A stretch of 64,000 bases of DNA. It comes from Streptomyces atratus. GTDB taxonomy: Bacteria; Actinomycetota; Actinomycetes; Streptomycetales; Streptomycetaceae. A program made the translations under genes and the position numbers. This document shows, one piece after another, positions 34,789-43,914 of the stretch (positions are counted from its first letter, which is position 1; each line of letters starts with the position of its first letter). The notes below the pieces were generated by a model. It was not told the DNA's origin. It made no database searches and saw only the letters and a list, made by a program, of their open reading frames with translations. Location: positions 1 through 64,000 of the forward strand of contig NZ_FPJO01000022.1 of NCBI RefSeq assembly GCF_900119365.1. The letters run 5' to 3'.

Positions 34789-37658
34789 GACTGCCTCCCC
34801 AGGGCGACGAGTTCGGCGAGGTCGGTGTCGGACAGTTCGGTCAGGGCGGCCTCGCCGGAGCCGACGACGGCGTCGGCGAGCGCGCGCTTGGATTCGAGCA
34901 GCTTCGCCACCTTGTCCTCCACGGTTCCCTCGGTCAGGAGTTTGTGCACCTGGACGGGCTTGTCCTGGCCGATGCGGTAGGCGCGGTCGGTGGCCTGGTC
35001 CTCGACGGCCGGGTTCCACCAACGGTCGTAGTGCACGACGTGGGTGGCGCGGGTGAGGTTGAGTCCGGTGCCCGCTGCCTTCAGCGACAGCAGGAACACG
35101 GGGACTTCACCGTGCTGGAAGCGTTCCACCATGTCCTCGCGCCCGGCGACGGGCGTGCCGCCGTGCAGGAAGAGGGTGGGGACGCCGCGCTCGGCGAGGT
35201 GTCTTTCCAGGAGGGTCGCCATCTGCTTGTACTGGGTGAAGACCAGCACCGACTCGCCCTCGGCGGTGATGGTGTCGATCAGTTCGTCGAGCAGGTCGAG
35301 CTTGCCGGACCGGCCGCGCAACGGCGTGGACTGGCGCAGGTACTGGGCCGGGTGGTTGCAGATCTGCTTCAGAGCGGTGAGCAGCTTCAGCACCAGTCCG
35401 CGCCGGGCGATGCCCTCCGACTCCCCGATCTTCGTCATGGTCTCGCGGACCACTGCCTCGTACAGGCCGGCCTGCTCGGCTGTCAGCGCGACGACGCGGT
35501 CGGTCTCGGTCTTGGCCGGAAGTTCGGGCGCGATCCCCGGGTCGGACTTCTTGCGACGCAGCAGGAAGGGGCGGACGAGGTGGGACAGGCGCTCGGCGGC
35601 CTCGGGATCCTCGCCCGCCTCGACCGCGCGGGCGTGCCGGTCGCGGAAGGCGGTGAGCGGGCCGAGAAGCCCGGGGGTGGTCCAGTCGAGGATCGCCCAC
35701 AGTTCGGAGAGGTTGTTCTCCACAGGGGTGCCGGTGAGGGCGACGCGGGCGAGGGCGGGCAGGGCACGCAGGTGGCGGGCAGTGACGGTGTAGGGGTTCT
35801 TGACGTGCTGGGCCTCGTCGGCTGCGATCAGCGACCAGGCGGTTTCGGCGAGGACTTCGCGGTCGCGGCGCAGCACCCCGTAGGTGACCAGGACGATCTC
35901 GTCGCGGGCCAGGTCCTCGAGGTGCCGGTCGCCGCCGTGGTAGCGGCGCACGGGGGTGGACGGCGCGAACCTGGCTGCCTCGCGCTGCCAGTTGCCGAGC
36001 AGGGAGGCGGGGCAGACGACGAGGGTGGGGCCGGCGGTGGCGACGCCAGTCTGGCGGTGCAGGTGCAGGGCGATCAGGGTGATGGTCTTGCCCAGGCCCA
36101 TGTCGTCGGCGAGGCAGCCGCCGAGGCCCAGTTCGCACATCTCGGCCAGCCAGGCGAGACCCCGCTTCTGGTAGTCGCGCAACGTGGCCTTGAGGGCGGT
36201 GGGCTGCGGGGCGGGGGTGCGGGACTCGGGGTCGCGGATACGGGCGACGAGGTCGCCGAGCGGGCCGACCGCCGTGCAGGGGATCGGTTCGTCGTCCCGC
36301 TCGACCTCGCCGGTCAGTGCGGCGCTCAGCGCCTCCATGGGGGTGAGCGGTTCCATCCGGCGGCGCCCGACGCGGGCCACCAGCCTCGGGTCGGCGACCA
36401 CCCACTGGTCACGAAGCCGCACGAGGGGGCGGCGCGCCTCGGCGAGGGCGTCCATCTCGGCCTCGGTGAGCGGCTCGCCGCCGAGTGAGATCTGCCAGCG
36501 GAAGTCGAGCAGGGCGTCGGTGTCGAGGAGGCCGCCCGCGCTGGAGCCGGGGGTGGTGCGCTGACCGATCTCCGCGGTTGCGGTGAGTGCCTTGACCAGT
36601 TCGCGCGGCCAGTGCACGTCGATACCGGCCGTGCGCAGCGTGTCAGTGGCGTCTCCCAGCAGGTCGAAGGCTTCGTCGTCGGTCAGCCGGAGCTGATCGG
36701 GAGCGGCGTCCTGGAGCAGCCGCTGGAGCGGGGGCCAGGCGCGGGCGCCGCGGCGCAGCGCGAGCAGTGTCTCGGTCTCGGCGCGCGGTCCGAGCAACTG
36801 CTCCACCTCGGCCGGCTCGCTCCACAGCCGTGCGGCCTCGACGACGAGCGACGGATCCGCTGCGGTGTGCACCTGCAGGACGGCCCGGAACCGCTGCCTG
36901 CGTCCCTCGGGAACGTCGACGCGCAGCGAGACCCCGACCTCGGCGGTGAACGCGGTGGCGGTCTCCTCGGCCCACTCGCGCAGGGCGGGTACCGCTCGCG
37001 CCTCGCGCCAGGCGTACGGCAGGGCTCCCATGGCGAGCGGAGCGGCCGGGGTACGGACCAGTTCGTCGGCAACTGCGTCGCAGAACTGGCGTACCAGTGC
37101 GGCTGGTTCGGCGATCCGCAACGGGGCCGGTCCGGGCTCGGGCAGGCAGTGGGCGTGGGGTGGGAAAGCGGCGGCGAGGGCGTCCAGCGTCTGACGCTGG
37201 GCGGCGGTGAAGGGGCCCGCCTGCCAGGTGTCGTAGCCGGCGGGGGTGAGGGCCGGGTGAAGACGGCCGTCGGCGAGCATCCGCAGCGCGAAGCGGGCGG
37301 CTGCCTGCCAGGCGGCGGCGGCCGGATGCGCCGGTCGGGTCCCGGCCAGGGCGGCGACGGCGACGGCGACGGGAAGCGCGTAGCCCTTCACCCTGCGGCG
37401 CCTGACCGAGCGGCCGTGCGGCAGCACCAGTTCCACCGACTGGGTCTCGACGCCCGCGGGCACCATGCTGTACCCGATGGCCGCCCCGGCGGGGTTCCAC
37501 AGCAGCAGCCGTCCGAGGCGGGCGGGCTCGCCGGGCAGGAACACCGCAGCACAGCCTTCCCCGAGCAGATCGCTCGCGAAGGCGGTCGCCTCCGGCGTGG
37601 CCAGCGGCGGCGCGCTTCTCGTACCCGTGGCCGACTCTCGTACGACGACCTGTGCCAT
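34785..37658 (-). CDS. SNF2-family DEAD/DEAH helicase (Swi2/Snf2 ATPase)
   Basis: 957 residues. The N-terminal 440 form an SNF2-associated region. The ATPase has LRDYQKRGLAWL (Q-like motif), DDMGLGKTITLIA (motif I, about 515), ADEAQHVKN (motif II as DEAQ rather than DEAH), LTGTPVENNLSELWAI (III) and SVLVFTQYKQMA. Then come SLKAAGTGLNLTRATHVVHYDRWWNPAVEDQATDRAYRIGQ in the second RecA lobe. ATG 37658 (MAQVVVRES) was chosen; ATGs at 37673/37676 are alternatives. It is coupled to the SWIM gene. Likely a DNA translocase; repair, transcription recycling and phage defence are all possible. Confidence 0.92.
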   Translation of the reverse strand: MAQVVVRESATGTRSAPPLATPEATAFASDLLGEGCAAVFLPGEPARLGRLLLWNPAGAAIGYSMVPAGVETQSVELVLPHGRSVRRRRVKGYALPVAVAVAALAGTRPAHPAAAAWQAAARFALRMLADGRLHPALTPAGYDTWQAGPFTAAQRQTLDALAAAFPPHAHCLPEPGPAPLRIAEPAALVRQFCDAVADELVRTPAAPLAMGALPYAWREARAVPALREWAEETATAFTAEVGVSLRVDVPEGRRQRFRAVLQVHTAADPSLVVEAARLWSEPAEVEQLLGPRAETETLLALRRGARAWPPLQRLLQDAAPDQLRLTDDEAFDLLGDATDTLRTAGIDVHWPRELVKALTATAEIGQRTTPGSSAGGLLDTDALLDFRWQISLGGEPLTEAEMDALAEARRPLVRLRDQWVVADPRLVARVGRRRMEPLTPMEALSAALTGEVERDDEPIPCTAVGPLGDLVARIRDPESRTPAPQPTALKATLRDYQKRGLAWLAEMCELGLGGCLADDMGLGKTITLIALHLHRQTGVATAGPTLVVCPASLLGNWQREAARFAPSTPVRRYHGGDRHLEDLARDEIVLVTYGVLRRDREVLAETAWSLIAADEAQHVKNPYTVTARHLRALPALARVALTGTPVENNLSELWAILDWTTPGLLGPLTAFRDRHARAVEAGEDPEAAERLSHLVRPFLLRRKKSDPGIAPELPAKTETDRVVALTAEQAGLYEAVVRETMTKIGESEGIARRGLVLKLLTALKQICNHPAQYLRQSTPLRGRSGKLDLLDELIDTITAEGESVLVFTQYKQMATLLERHLAERGVPTLFLHGGTPVAGREDMVERFQHGEVPVFLLSLKAAGTGLNLTRATHVVHYDRWWNPAVEDQATDRAYRIGQDKPVQVHKLLTEGTVEDKVAKLLESKRALADAVVGSGEAALTELSDTDLAELVALGRQS

Positions 37659-37757
37659 TCTCTTTCGCCCCATCATGTCCCAGGTGGTCCGCACCGCGTC
37701 CCGCTCGCCATCGGATCCCACCACGCCGTCACCCGCCGGCAGGGTCGAGCCCTGCCG

Positions 37758-39979
37758 TCACCGGCGGGAGCGGGCTCTGTTCGCCGCGGTACGCATGCGC
37801 TTGGCCAGCTGTCTGTCGGCGCCGCGCAGGCCCTCGCCCAGTTCGGCGAGGACCTGCGCGGTGGCCGGGTGCTCCACCCGCCACAAGTCGTCCACCTGCT
37901 GTTCGAACGCCTGAGTGGTCGTGCTCCGGTTCTCCAGGAAGCTCCGCACCAGCTCTTCGCGTTCCTGGGAGCAGACGAAGACCGAGAGCCCGTCGATGAG
38001 CAGCCACAGCCCGGCCGCCTCGGCCAGCGCCGGGTCCAGATGCGCCTCCGCCCGAGGGTGCCCGCCCAGGGTTGCGGCGGCCACTTGGTGGCTCCCCTCG
38101 ACCTCGGAGTCCGCGGCCTTCCGCAGCACCCGCAGCGCTCGGGGGTCGTCGAGGCCGGCCAGCACCGTCCGGGCCACGCCACGCCTTGCCGCGGCCTGTG
38201 GGCCGTCCCCCGCGCAGGCGTCGAGCAGCCCCACAGCGGCATCGGCCGCAGAGCGGTGTTCCAGCCAGCCTTCGACCTCCCGGCGCATCTCCTCGGGGGA
38301 GTAGCCCAGGAGCCCCTGGAGCAGGGTGGCGGCGTCCGCTTCGGCGAACTCACCAAGCAGCGGAGCGGGCACTCCGCATTCCACCAGGTAGGAACGCAGC
38401 CCGTAGCGGCCGAGCGGGGTCAGCCGCATGCGGTCCCCGCGCCGCTTCTCACTTGTCCGGTCCGACGCCGCCGGCGAGATACCCGAACCGGCAAGCTCCC
38501 GTCCGCCCATGACGTTCAGAAGCGCACGCAGCGGATCCGTAAGGGTTCTGCCGCCGTCACCAGGCTTGAACTCCACCGCACCCAGCAGGCGGAGCCCTTC
38601 ACCCAGTTCCCGGAAGGACGCCGCGAACAGCGCCTGGAACACCTCGAGTTCCGGCCATTCCTCGCCCGCCTCGCGAGCCTTCGCGTATACGTCGTCGGCA
38701 TCCAGCCAGGCGTCATCCGGAGCGTCGTACAACAGGCCGACCAGCCCGTCAGCGATCTCGGCCGTCAGTTCTCCCGCCTCACCGGGCAACCCGTCCAGCA
38801 GCCCCGTCTCGCCGATCTCCTCCAGCAGATGCCCACCGTGGCGGACCAGAACTCCAGAAGATCCTCGCCGTCGAAGTCGGTGACCGCGCCGCCCCACGCG
38901 CGGCCCCCGCTGATCGTGATCAACCCACCTTCCACGGCGAGCCACCACGGATCGTCGAGAACGGCCGCGTCCTTGGCACTCCGCAGCGCCTTCAGCACAC
39001 GGGCCCGTGACACGGCATCGGCAAACGGTGAGTCACCGTCGGCCAGCTTCCACAGCCGAAGCTCCTCGATGGCCGTACGAGCGAGCGCGGGCCGCAGCAC
39101 CCGGCCGGCGGTGACCTGCCGTCCCTCGCCGCACCAGGCGGAGAGCCGCAGCGCCGCGTCGAGGAGCGGGACACCCCGCACGGCCGCGACGAGGTCCTCC
39201 CGCGGTGCCAGGGTCACCGGGCGCAGCAGCGGCACATCCTCGGCCGGACCCTCGCCGTCGGCATCGACCGGATCGCCCACCCGGCACCGCCCGCAGGTGC
39301 ACGACGCCACGTCCTCGGCCGTCAGCTGCCGGGCACTGCCGCGCCCGGCCGGCTGCCCCGCCCTGGCGGACACCGTGTCCGGCGTCAACCGAGCCAGTCG
39401 CCCGGTGACCTTGTCCGGGTCGAAGACGGCTGGATCGTGACCGGCCGCACGCAGCTCGGCGACGAGTCCACCATACGCGTCAACCCCGCCCCGGTCCGGG
39501 TGGTCGAGGAGCTCCAGCACCTCCGCCAGCCCCCACGCGCCGCCGATGTCCTCGGCCGGCACATCGGCGCGACGCCCGCCGACGCAGCGCACCGTGCGCT
39601 CCGCGCCCGTCGGGCGCGGCAGCGTCTTCTCCAGCGTGATCCGGTGCTCCCAGTCGTCCCCGAAGTCGTAGGTGTAACGCAGCCGCGCTCCCTCCTCGGC
39701 CAGCACGTCGCCGAGCGCGGTGGCGTCCTCGTCGTCCACTCCGCGGCCGAAGTCGAGACCGAGAAGCTCGGCCGGGTTGCCGTACCCACGGCTGAACTCG
39801 TCGGTGAACAGGTGCAGATGACCCCCACCCCAGCCGAAGGCGACCTGGATGGCGTCGTGCAGCGTGCCTAGCGAAGTGTCGGACGGCAGCACGATGCGCC
39901 GCCACAGGGGTGGTCTGGTGCCGTGCAACACGATCTTCAGTTGGAGATCGGACGGCACTGCCTCCACGTCTCGCCGCAC
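37758..39979 (-). pseudogene. Frameshifted pRiA4b ORF-3-like protein gene
   Basis: The minus-strand frame from GTG 39979 encodes a pRiA4b ORF-3/IS1096 TnpR-like domain (LQLKIVLHGTRPPLWRRIVL ... LHLFTDEFSRGYGNP ... YTYDFGDDWEHRITLEKTL, about 11-125), with CTCGRC near 225. Near 38832-38834 coding quality jumps to another frame, which continues HLLEEIGETGLLDGLPGE to a stop at 37758. One extra G in the GGTGGGC run would join both halves into a protein of about 740 residues. This is either a true frameshift mutation or a one-base sequence error. The ribosome site GGGAGC precedes the GTG. Confidence 0.78.
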
Positions 39980-40258
39980 CTGCCGCTCCCACTGGGCCGG
40001 GGCCTACTTGAACGGCCCCATCATCGCGTCCCCGGTGTGCCTCGCTCAAACCGGTCACCACGTCGGCCGCCCCTTTCGGCGAGTACGGCGTGGGCGTCAC
40101 CCACGGCGGGTACCCTGTGCCCGCGCATGCCTTCGCAGGCAGCGCGCTGCGACTTCGGCGGCCTTCCAGGGGTCCTGCGCCGCCCACCGATAAGCGGTCG
40201 AGGTCAGCGAGGGAGCTCATTCCTCCTGGTCAGGACGCGATGGGCGAAGAAGGCTTGA

Positions 40259-40343
40259 CCGAGGTGACGAGGGTGCCCAGGCGGAGGCGCTCGGTTGCCG
40301 TGGCGGCGGTGAGGGTCGGCAGAATCACAGTGCTCAGACGCAT
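40259..40343 (-). pseudogene. Decayed partial copy of the LLM oxidoreductase gene
   Basis: On the minus strand the bases read MRLSTVIL, then directly PTLTAATATERLRLGTLVTS. This is the start of the LLM protein at 32910 joined to its residues near 50-75. The nucleotide match to 32699-32762 and 32889-32911 is nearly exact, with about 125 bases deleted between. The frame continues into unrelated sequence. The rest of the 39980-40467 gap shows no gene; it has a short GCAGGGCACGG direct repeat near 40410-40440. Confidence 0.8.
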
Positions 40344-40467
40344 GGATACGACCATGCGGGGCCGGAAAGCGCCTGGGCCGGTCCGTGCAGGTGTGCGATT
40401 TTCCGGCGCGGCAGGGCACGGGCGTACGGCAGGGCACGGGACGGGGCGCCGGACAGGGTGCCGTCGG

Positions 40468-41010
40468 TCAGTCGCGGAACCGTAGGAACTCGGGCGGCAC
40501 GGCGGCGGTCAGCCAGACGCCGTTGGCGCTGACGTAGAAGGTGTGGCCCGCGCGGTGCATCGCCCCCGCGTCCACGGACAGGACGACGGGGCGGCCGCGC
40601 CGGGCGCCGACCCTGGTCGCCGTTTCGCGGTCGGGCGAGAGGTGGACGTGCGTGCGGTCCATGGGCCGCAGGCCCTCGCTCCGGATCGAGCCCAGCGCGT
40701 GGCCCACCGTGCCGTGGTAGAGGTACGCGGGCGGCTCGGCCGGCGGCAGGGCGAGGTCCACCGGGACCGTATGGCCCTGGCTTGCGCGGATCCGGTCGTT
40801 CTCGACGGCGAAGCGCTGCTTGTCGTTGACGGCGACGACATGGTCGAGCTCGGCCCGGGTGAGGGGGAAGTTGTTGCGGGCCGTGGCGCGCAGCAGCGTG
40901 TCGATCGGCACCCAGCCGTTGGCATCGAGCGTGATGCCGATCCGCTCCGGCTGATGGCGCAGGTGTTTCGAGAGGTACTTGGACACCTTTACGGTGCGTC
41001 TTTCATCCAT
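40468..41010 (-). CDS. kptA: RNA 2'-phosphotransferase, Tpt1/KptA family
   Basis: 180 residues, full length. The conserved features are VSKYLSKHLRH (N-terminal His-Arg), DANGWVPIDTLL, YLYHGT (about 107), VHLSPDRETA (about 130) and VLSVDAG. The enzyme removes an internal RNA 2'-phosphate using NAD+, making ADP-ribose 1'',2''-cyclic phosphate. In yeast it finishes tRNA splicing; in bacteria the natural substrate is unknown, and related enzymes ADP-ribosylate nucleic acid ends. ATG 41010 was chosen; the frame upstream runs into the DnaA-box cluster. Confidence 0.92.
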   Translation of the reverse strand: MDERRTVKVSKYLSKHLRHQPERIGITLDANGWVPIDTLLRATARNNFPLTRAELDHVVAVNDKQRFAVENDRIRASQGHTVPVDLALPPAEPPAYLYHGTVGHALGSIRSEGLRPMDRTHVHLSPDRETATRVGARRGRPVVLSVDAGAMHRAGHTFYVSANGVWLTAAVPPEFLRFRD

Positions 41011-41079
41011 ACCGCCAGGGTGCCCGCGAGGGCATCGCCGGTGCATTCGGGTTTCGCTCACGATGTGCCGAAGTAATTT

Positions 41080-41146
41080 TCGTCCACAGGTTTGATCCAC
41101 AGTCAGTTTGACTTATCCACAGGTTAATTGGCGATTCTGTGGACAA
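41080..41146. promoter_or_regulatory. DnaA-box cluster between kptA and merR
   Basis: Four 9-mers in 67 bp: TCGTCCACA (41080-41088), TGATCCACA (41093-41101, one mismatch), TTATCCACA (41113-41121) and, inverted, TGTGGACAA (41138-41146). The Streptomyces DnaA-box consensus is (T/C)(T/C)(G/A/C)TCCACA. The gap is AT-rich (AGTAATTTT, TTAATTGG). It also serves as the promoter region of kptA. Confidence 0.75.
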
Positions 41147-41158
41147 GTCCGTGTGAAA

Positions 41159-42136
41159 TCAAGCACTTTGGTCAACTCGCCCCAGTTTGGCGTTATGTGA
41201 CACAAGAGAGTCCAATGCTCTTGATTGCACCTCGCGTTCCGCCGCCGCAGCGACGAAGGCCGAGACATTCTCTGCTCCAACCAGCTGTTGAACGGCCCGG
41301 ATTGTCTCTGGCGGAAGATCCACTCTCTGGAGCGCGAGTGACGGGGAATCCGCGCCGGACGGGGTGTCCGCGCCGAGGTGGTGATGCAGATGGAGAGTGG
41401 CGAATGTCCGCATCGCACGGGCCAGTTCCGCATCCACGGTCTGCTGGGCGAGCGGACGCAGCCTGCGCACCATCGCGGCCGCCTCGGCCGCGTCCGAGTC
41501 GGTCGGCGGCCGATGGCCCAGATAGCGCGCGAAGACATGCTCGGTGGTGAACGCCAGGAAGCGCGAGGCGATCTGCTCGACCTGGCCGCGAAGTTCCCTC
41601 AGATGTCCGGAGATCGCACCGAGCGGCACACCAGCCGCATGCAACTCGACCGCCACGGCCAGCTCCTGGGGGCTCGGCACCAGGAACTCCCCGTCCCTGC
41701 CCGGGATCGGTTCGAGCACGCCGAGCTCCACTGCCTCGGCGACCGCCTCGTCGTCCGAGGTACCGCCGAACTTCAGGTTCAGCTCGTCCCGGGTGATCCG
41801 GTCGGCCTGTTCGTCCGTCCAGGGGCCGTGCACCTCGGCGACCAGCCCGAGCACCCCGCCCAGCCCGCGGCCGGTGTCCCAGGCGTCCAGGAGCTCCTTG
41901 ATGCTGGCCAGGGTATAACCGCGGTCCAGCAGATCGGCGATCTGCCGGAGCCGGGCGAGATGGGTGTCCCGGTACACATTGGCCCGGCCGCGCCGCTCCG
42001 GTGTCGGCAGCAGACCGCGGTCCTGGTAGGCGCGGATCGTGCGGACCGTGGCCCCGCTCGCGTGCGCCAGGTCCTCGATCCGGTACTCGGCGGCGGCCTG
42101 CCGATCCGCCGCCGACGACCGCCCGGGGCCGCTCAC
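41159..42136 (-). CDS. MerR family transcriptional regulator
   Basis: 325 residues. The N-terminal MerR helix-turn-helix reads YRIEDLAHASGATVRTIRAYQDRGLLPTP (about 16-44), followed by wing and helices (RRGRANVYRDTHLARLRQIADLLDRGYTLASIKELL). The long C-terminal domain has no cysteine-rich metal site. It carries HLHHHLG near 275, a possible ligand. GTG 42136 overlaps the preceding stop by 4 bp, making this the last gene of the M24-EphD-MerR operon, probably its own regulator. Confidence 0.88.
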   Translation of the reverse strand: MSGPGRSSAADRQAAAEYRIEDLAHASGATVRTIRAYQDRGLLPTPERRGRANVYRDTHLARLRQIADLLDRGYTLASIKELLDAWDTGRGLGGVLGLVAEVHGPWTDEQADRITRDELNLKFGGTSDDEAVAEAVELGVLEPIPGRDGEFLVPSPQELAVAVELHAAGVPLGAISGHLRELRGQVEQIASRFLAFTTEHVFARYLGHRPPTDSDAAEAAAMVRRLRPLAQQTVDAELARAMRTFATLHLHHHLGADTPSGADSPSLALQRVDLPPETIRAVQQLVGAENVSAFVAAAAEREVQSRALDSLVSHNAKLGRVDQSA

Positions 42137-43914
42137 AGCGGCGGCTTCAGCCGGGCGATCCCGCGCAGCGCGCCGGGGCTGAACCGGGACAGCAACCGGG
42201 CGCCGCGGGCCTCCGGGGTCACCGGCACCACGGCCTGGTTGCGCACCACCGCCTTGAGGATCGCGTCGGCGACCCGCTCCGGCGGGTAGTTGCGCAGCCC
42301 GTACAGCCGGCTGGTCCGCTTCCGCAGGCGCTCCTCCTCCGCGGCGTCGGCACCGGCGAAGCGCGTCGTCGCGGTGATGTTCGTGTTGACGATGCCGGGG
42401 CAGATGGCGCTGACCCCGATCGACCGCTCGGCGAGCTCGGCCCGCAGACATTCGCTGAGCATCAGCACGGCCGCCTTGGAGGTGCTGTACGCGGGCAGTG
42501 CCCTGGACGGTTGATAGGCCGCGGCGGAAGCCGTGTTGACGATATGGCCGCCCTGGCCGCGCTCGGCCATCTGCCTGCCGAAGATCCGGCAGCCGTGGAT
42601 GACCCCCCACAGATTGACGTCGAGGACGTTCTTCCAGTCCTCGCTCGTGGTGTCGAGGAAGGAGCCGGACAGGCCGATCCCGGCGTTGTTGACCAGGACG
42701 TCGACGATTCCGTACTCGGCGGCGACCTTCTCGGCGAGCTTCTCCATCGCCTGTTCGTCACTGACGTCGACCGCTTCGCCCCAGGCGGCCGGGGCGCCGA
42801 TCAGCCGGGCCATCTCGGCCGTCCTGGCCGCTCCCTCCGCGTCCCGGTCCACGGCCACCACCCGGGCACCCGCCTCGGCGAACGCGAAGGCGGTGGCCCG
42901 GCCGATGCCTCCTGCCGCGCCCGTCACCAGGACCAGCCGGCCGCCGAACCTGTCCGCGTACGCCCCGGTCGGGGCGGTGTTCTGCACCGGGCCGCCGTTC
43001 TCCTTCGCCGCCTCGTTCGCGGCGATGAACTCGCTTATCCAGGAAGCGAGTTGGTCCGGCCTGGTGCGCGGCACCCAGTGCTTGCCGTCCAGCGATCTGC
43101 GTACCAGCTGCGGTGCCCACAGCTCCAGCTGGTCGTACAGCTTCTCCGAGAGGAAGACGTCACCGGTCGGCGTGATCAGCTGGACCGGCACATGCGCGTA
43201 GGCGTCGGTGCGCGGTCGGCTCAGCCGGGCGCGGACGTTGTCGCGGTACAGCCAGGCGCCGTGCGCCGCGTCGTCGGGCAGCGAGGACGTCGGGTAGTCG
43301 CCCGCCGGTACCTTCTCCAGCCGCTGGAGCATCCGCGGCCACCGCTTGCCGAGCGGGCCGCGCCAGGCGAGCTCGGGCAGGACCGGCGTATGCAGCATGT
43401 AGATGTACCAGGACTTGGCGCCCTGGCCGAGCAGCTGGCCGACCCGGCGCGGGGTGGGCCGGGTCATCCGTTGCTTGATCCAGTGCCCGAAGTGGTCCAG
43501 CGAGGGGCCGGACATCGAGGTGAACGAGGCGATCCGGCCCTCGGTCCGCTTGACCGTGACGAACTCCCAGGACTGCACCGAACCCCAGTCGTGCCCGACT
43601 AGATGCACCGGCCGGTCCGGGCTCACCGCGTTGGCGACGGCCAGGAAGTCATCCGTGAGCTTCTCCAGGGTGAAGCCGCCGCGCAGCGGCTTCGGGGCCG
43701 TGGACCGGCCGTGACCGCGCACGTCGTACAGCACGACATGCCACTGGTCGGCCAGCCGGCTCGCCACCTCCGTCCAGACTTCCTTGCTGTCCGGATAGCC
43801 GTGCACCAGGACGACCGTCGGCCGCCCCTCCTCGCCCAACTCGGCGACGCACAGCTCGATTCCGCCCGTACGCACCCGGCGCTCGCGCGCCCCCGGCAGA
43901 TCCAGCAGACTCAT
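42133..43914 (-). CDS. EphD-like epoxide hydrolase/short-chain dehydrogenase fusion
   Basis: 593 residues. The N-terminal alpha/beta hydrolase (about 15-300) has VLVHGYPD, the nucleophile elbow GHDWGS with aspartate, as in epoxide hydrolases, and a late GKHWVPR histidine. The C-terminal SDR (about 325-560) shows TGAAGGIG, NNAG and YSTSK catalytic Tyr-Lys. Mycobacterial EphD has the same size and order and acts on oxygenated mycolic acids. Streptomyces lacks mycolates, so another epoxy-lipid or isoprenoid substrate is likely. It overlaps both neighbours by 4 bp. Confidence 0.92.
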   Translation of the reverse strand: MSLLDLPGARERRVRTGGIELCVAELGEEGRPTVVLVHGYPDSKEVWTEVASRLADQWHVVLYDVRGHGRSTAPKPLRGGFTLEKLTDDFLAVANAVSPDRPVHLVGHDWGSVQSWEFVTVKRTEGRIASFTSMSGPSLDHFGHWIKQRMTRPTPRRVGQLLGQGAKSWYIYMLHTPVLPELAWRGPLGKRWPRMLQRLEKVPAGDYPTSSLPDDAAHGAWLYRDNVRARLSRPRTDAYAHVPVQLITPTGDVFLSEKLYDQLELWAPQLVRRSLDGKHWVPRTRPDQLASWISEFIAANEAAKENGGPVQNTAPTGAYADRFGGRLVLVTGAAGGIGRATAFAFAEAGARVVAVDRDAEGAARTAEMARLIGAPAAWGEAVDVSDEQAMEKLAEKVAAEYGIVDVLVNNAGIGLSGSFLDTTSEDWKNVLDVNLWGVIHGCRIFGRQMAERGQGGHIVNTASAAAYQPSRALPAYSTSKAAVLMLSECLRAELAERSIGVSAICPGIVNTNITATTRFAGADAAEEERLRKRTSRLYGLRNYPPERVADAILKAVVRNQAVVPVTPEARGARLLSRFSPGALRGIARLKPPL

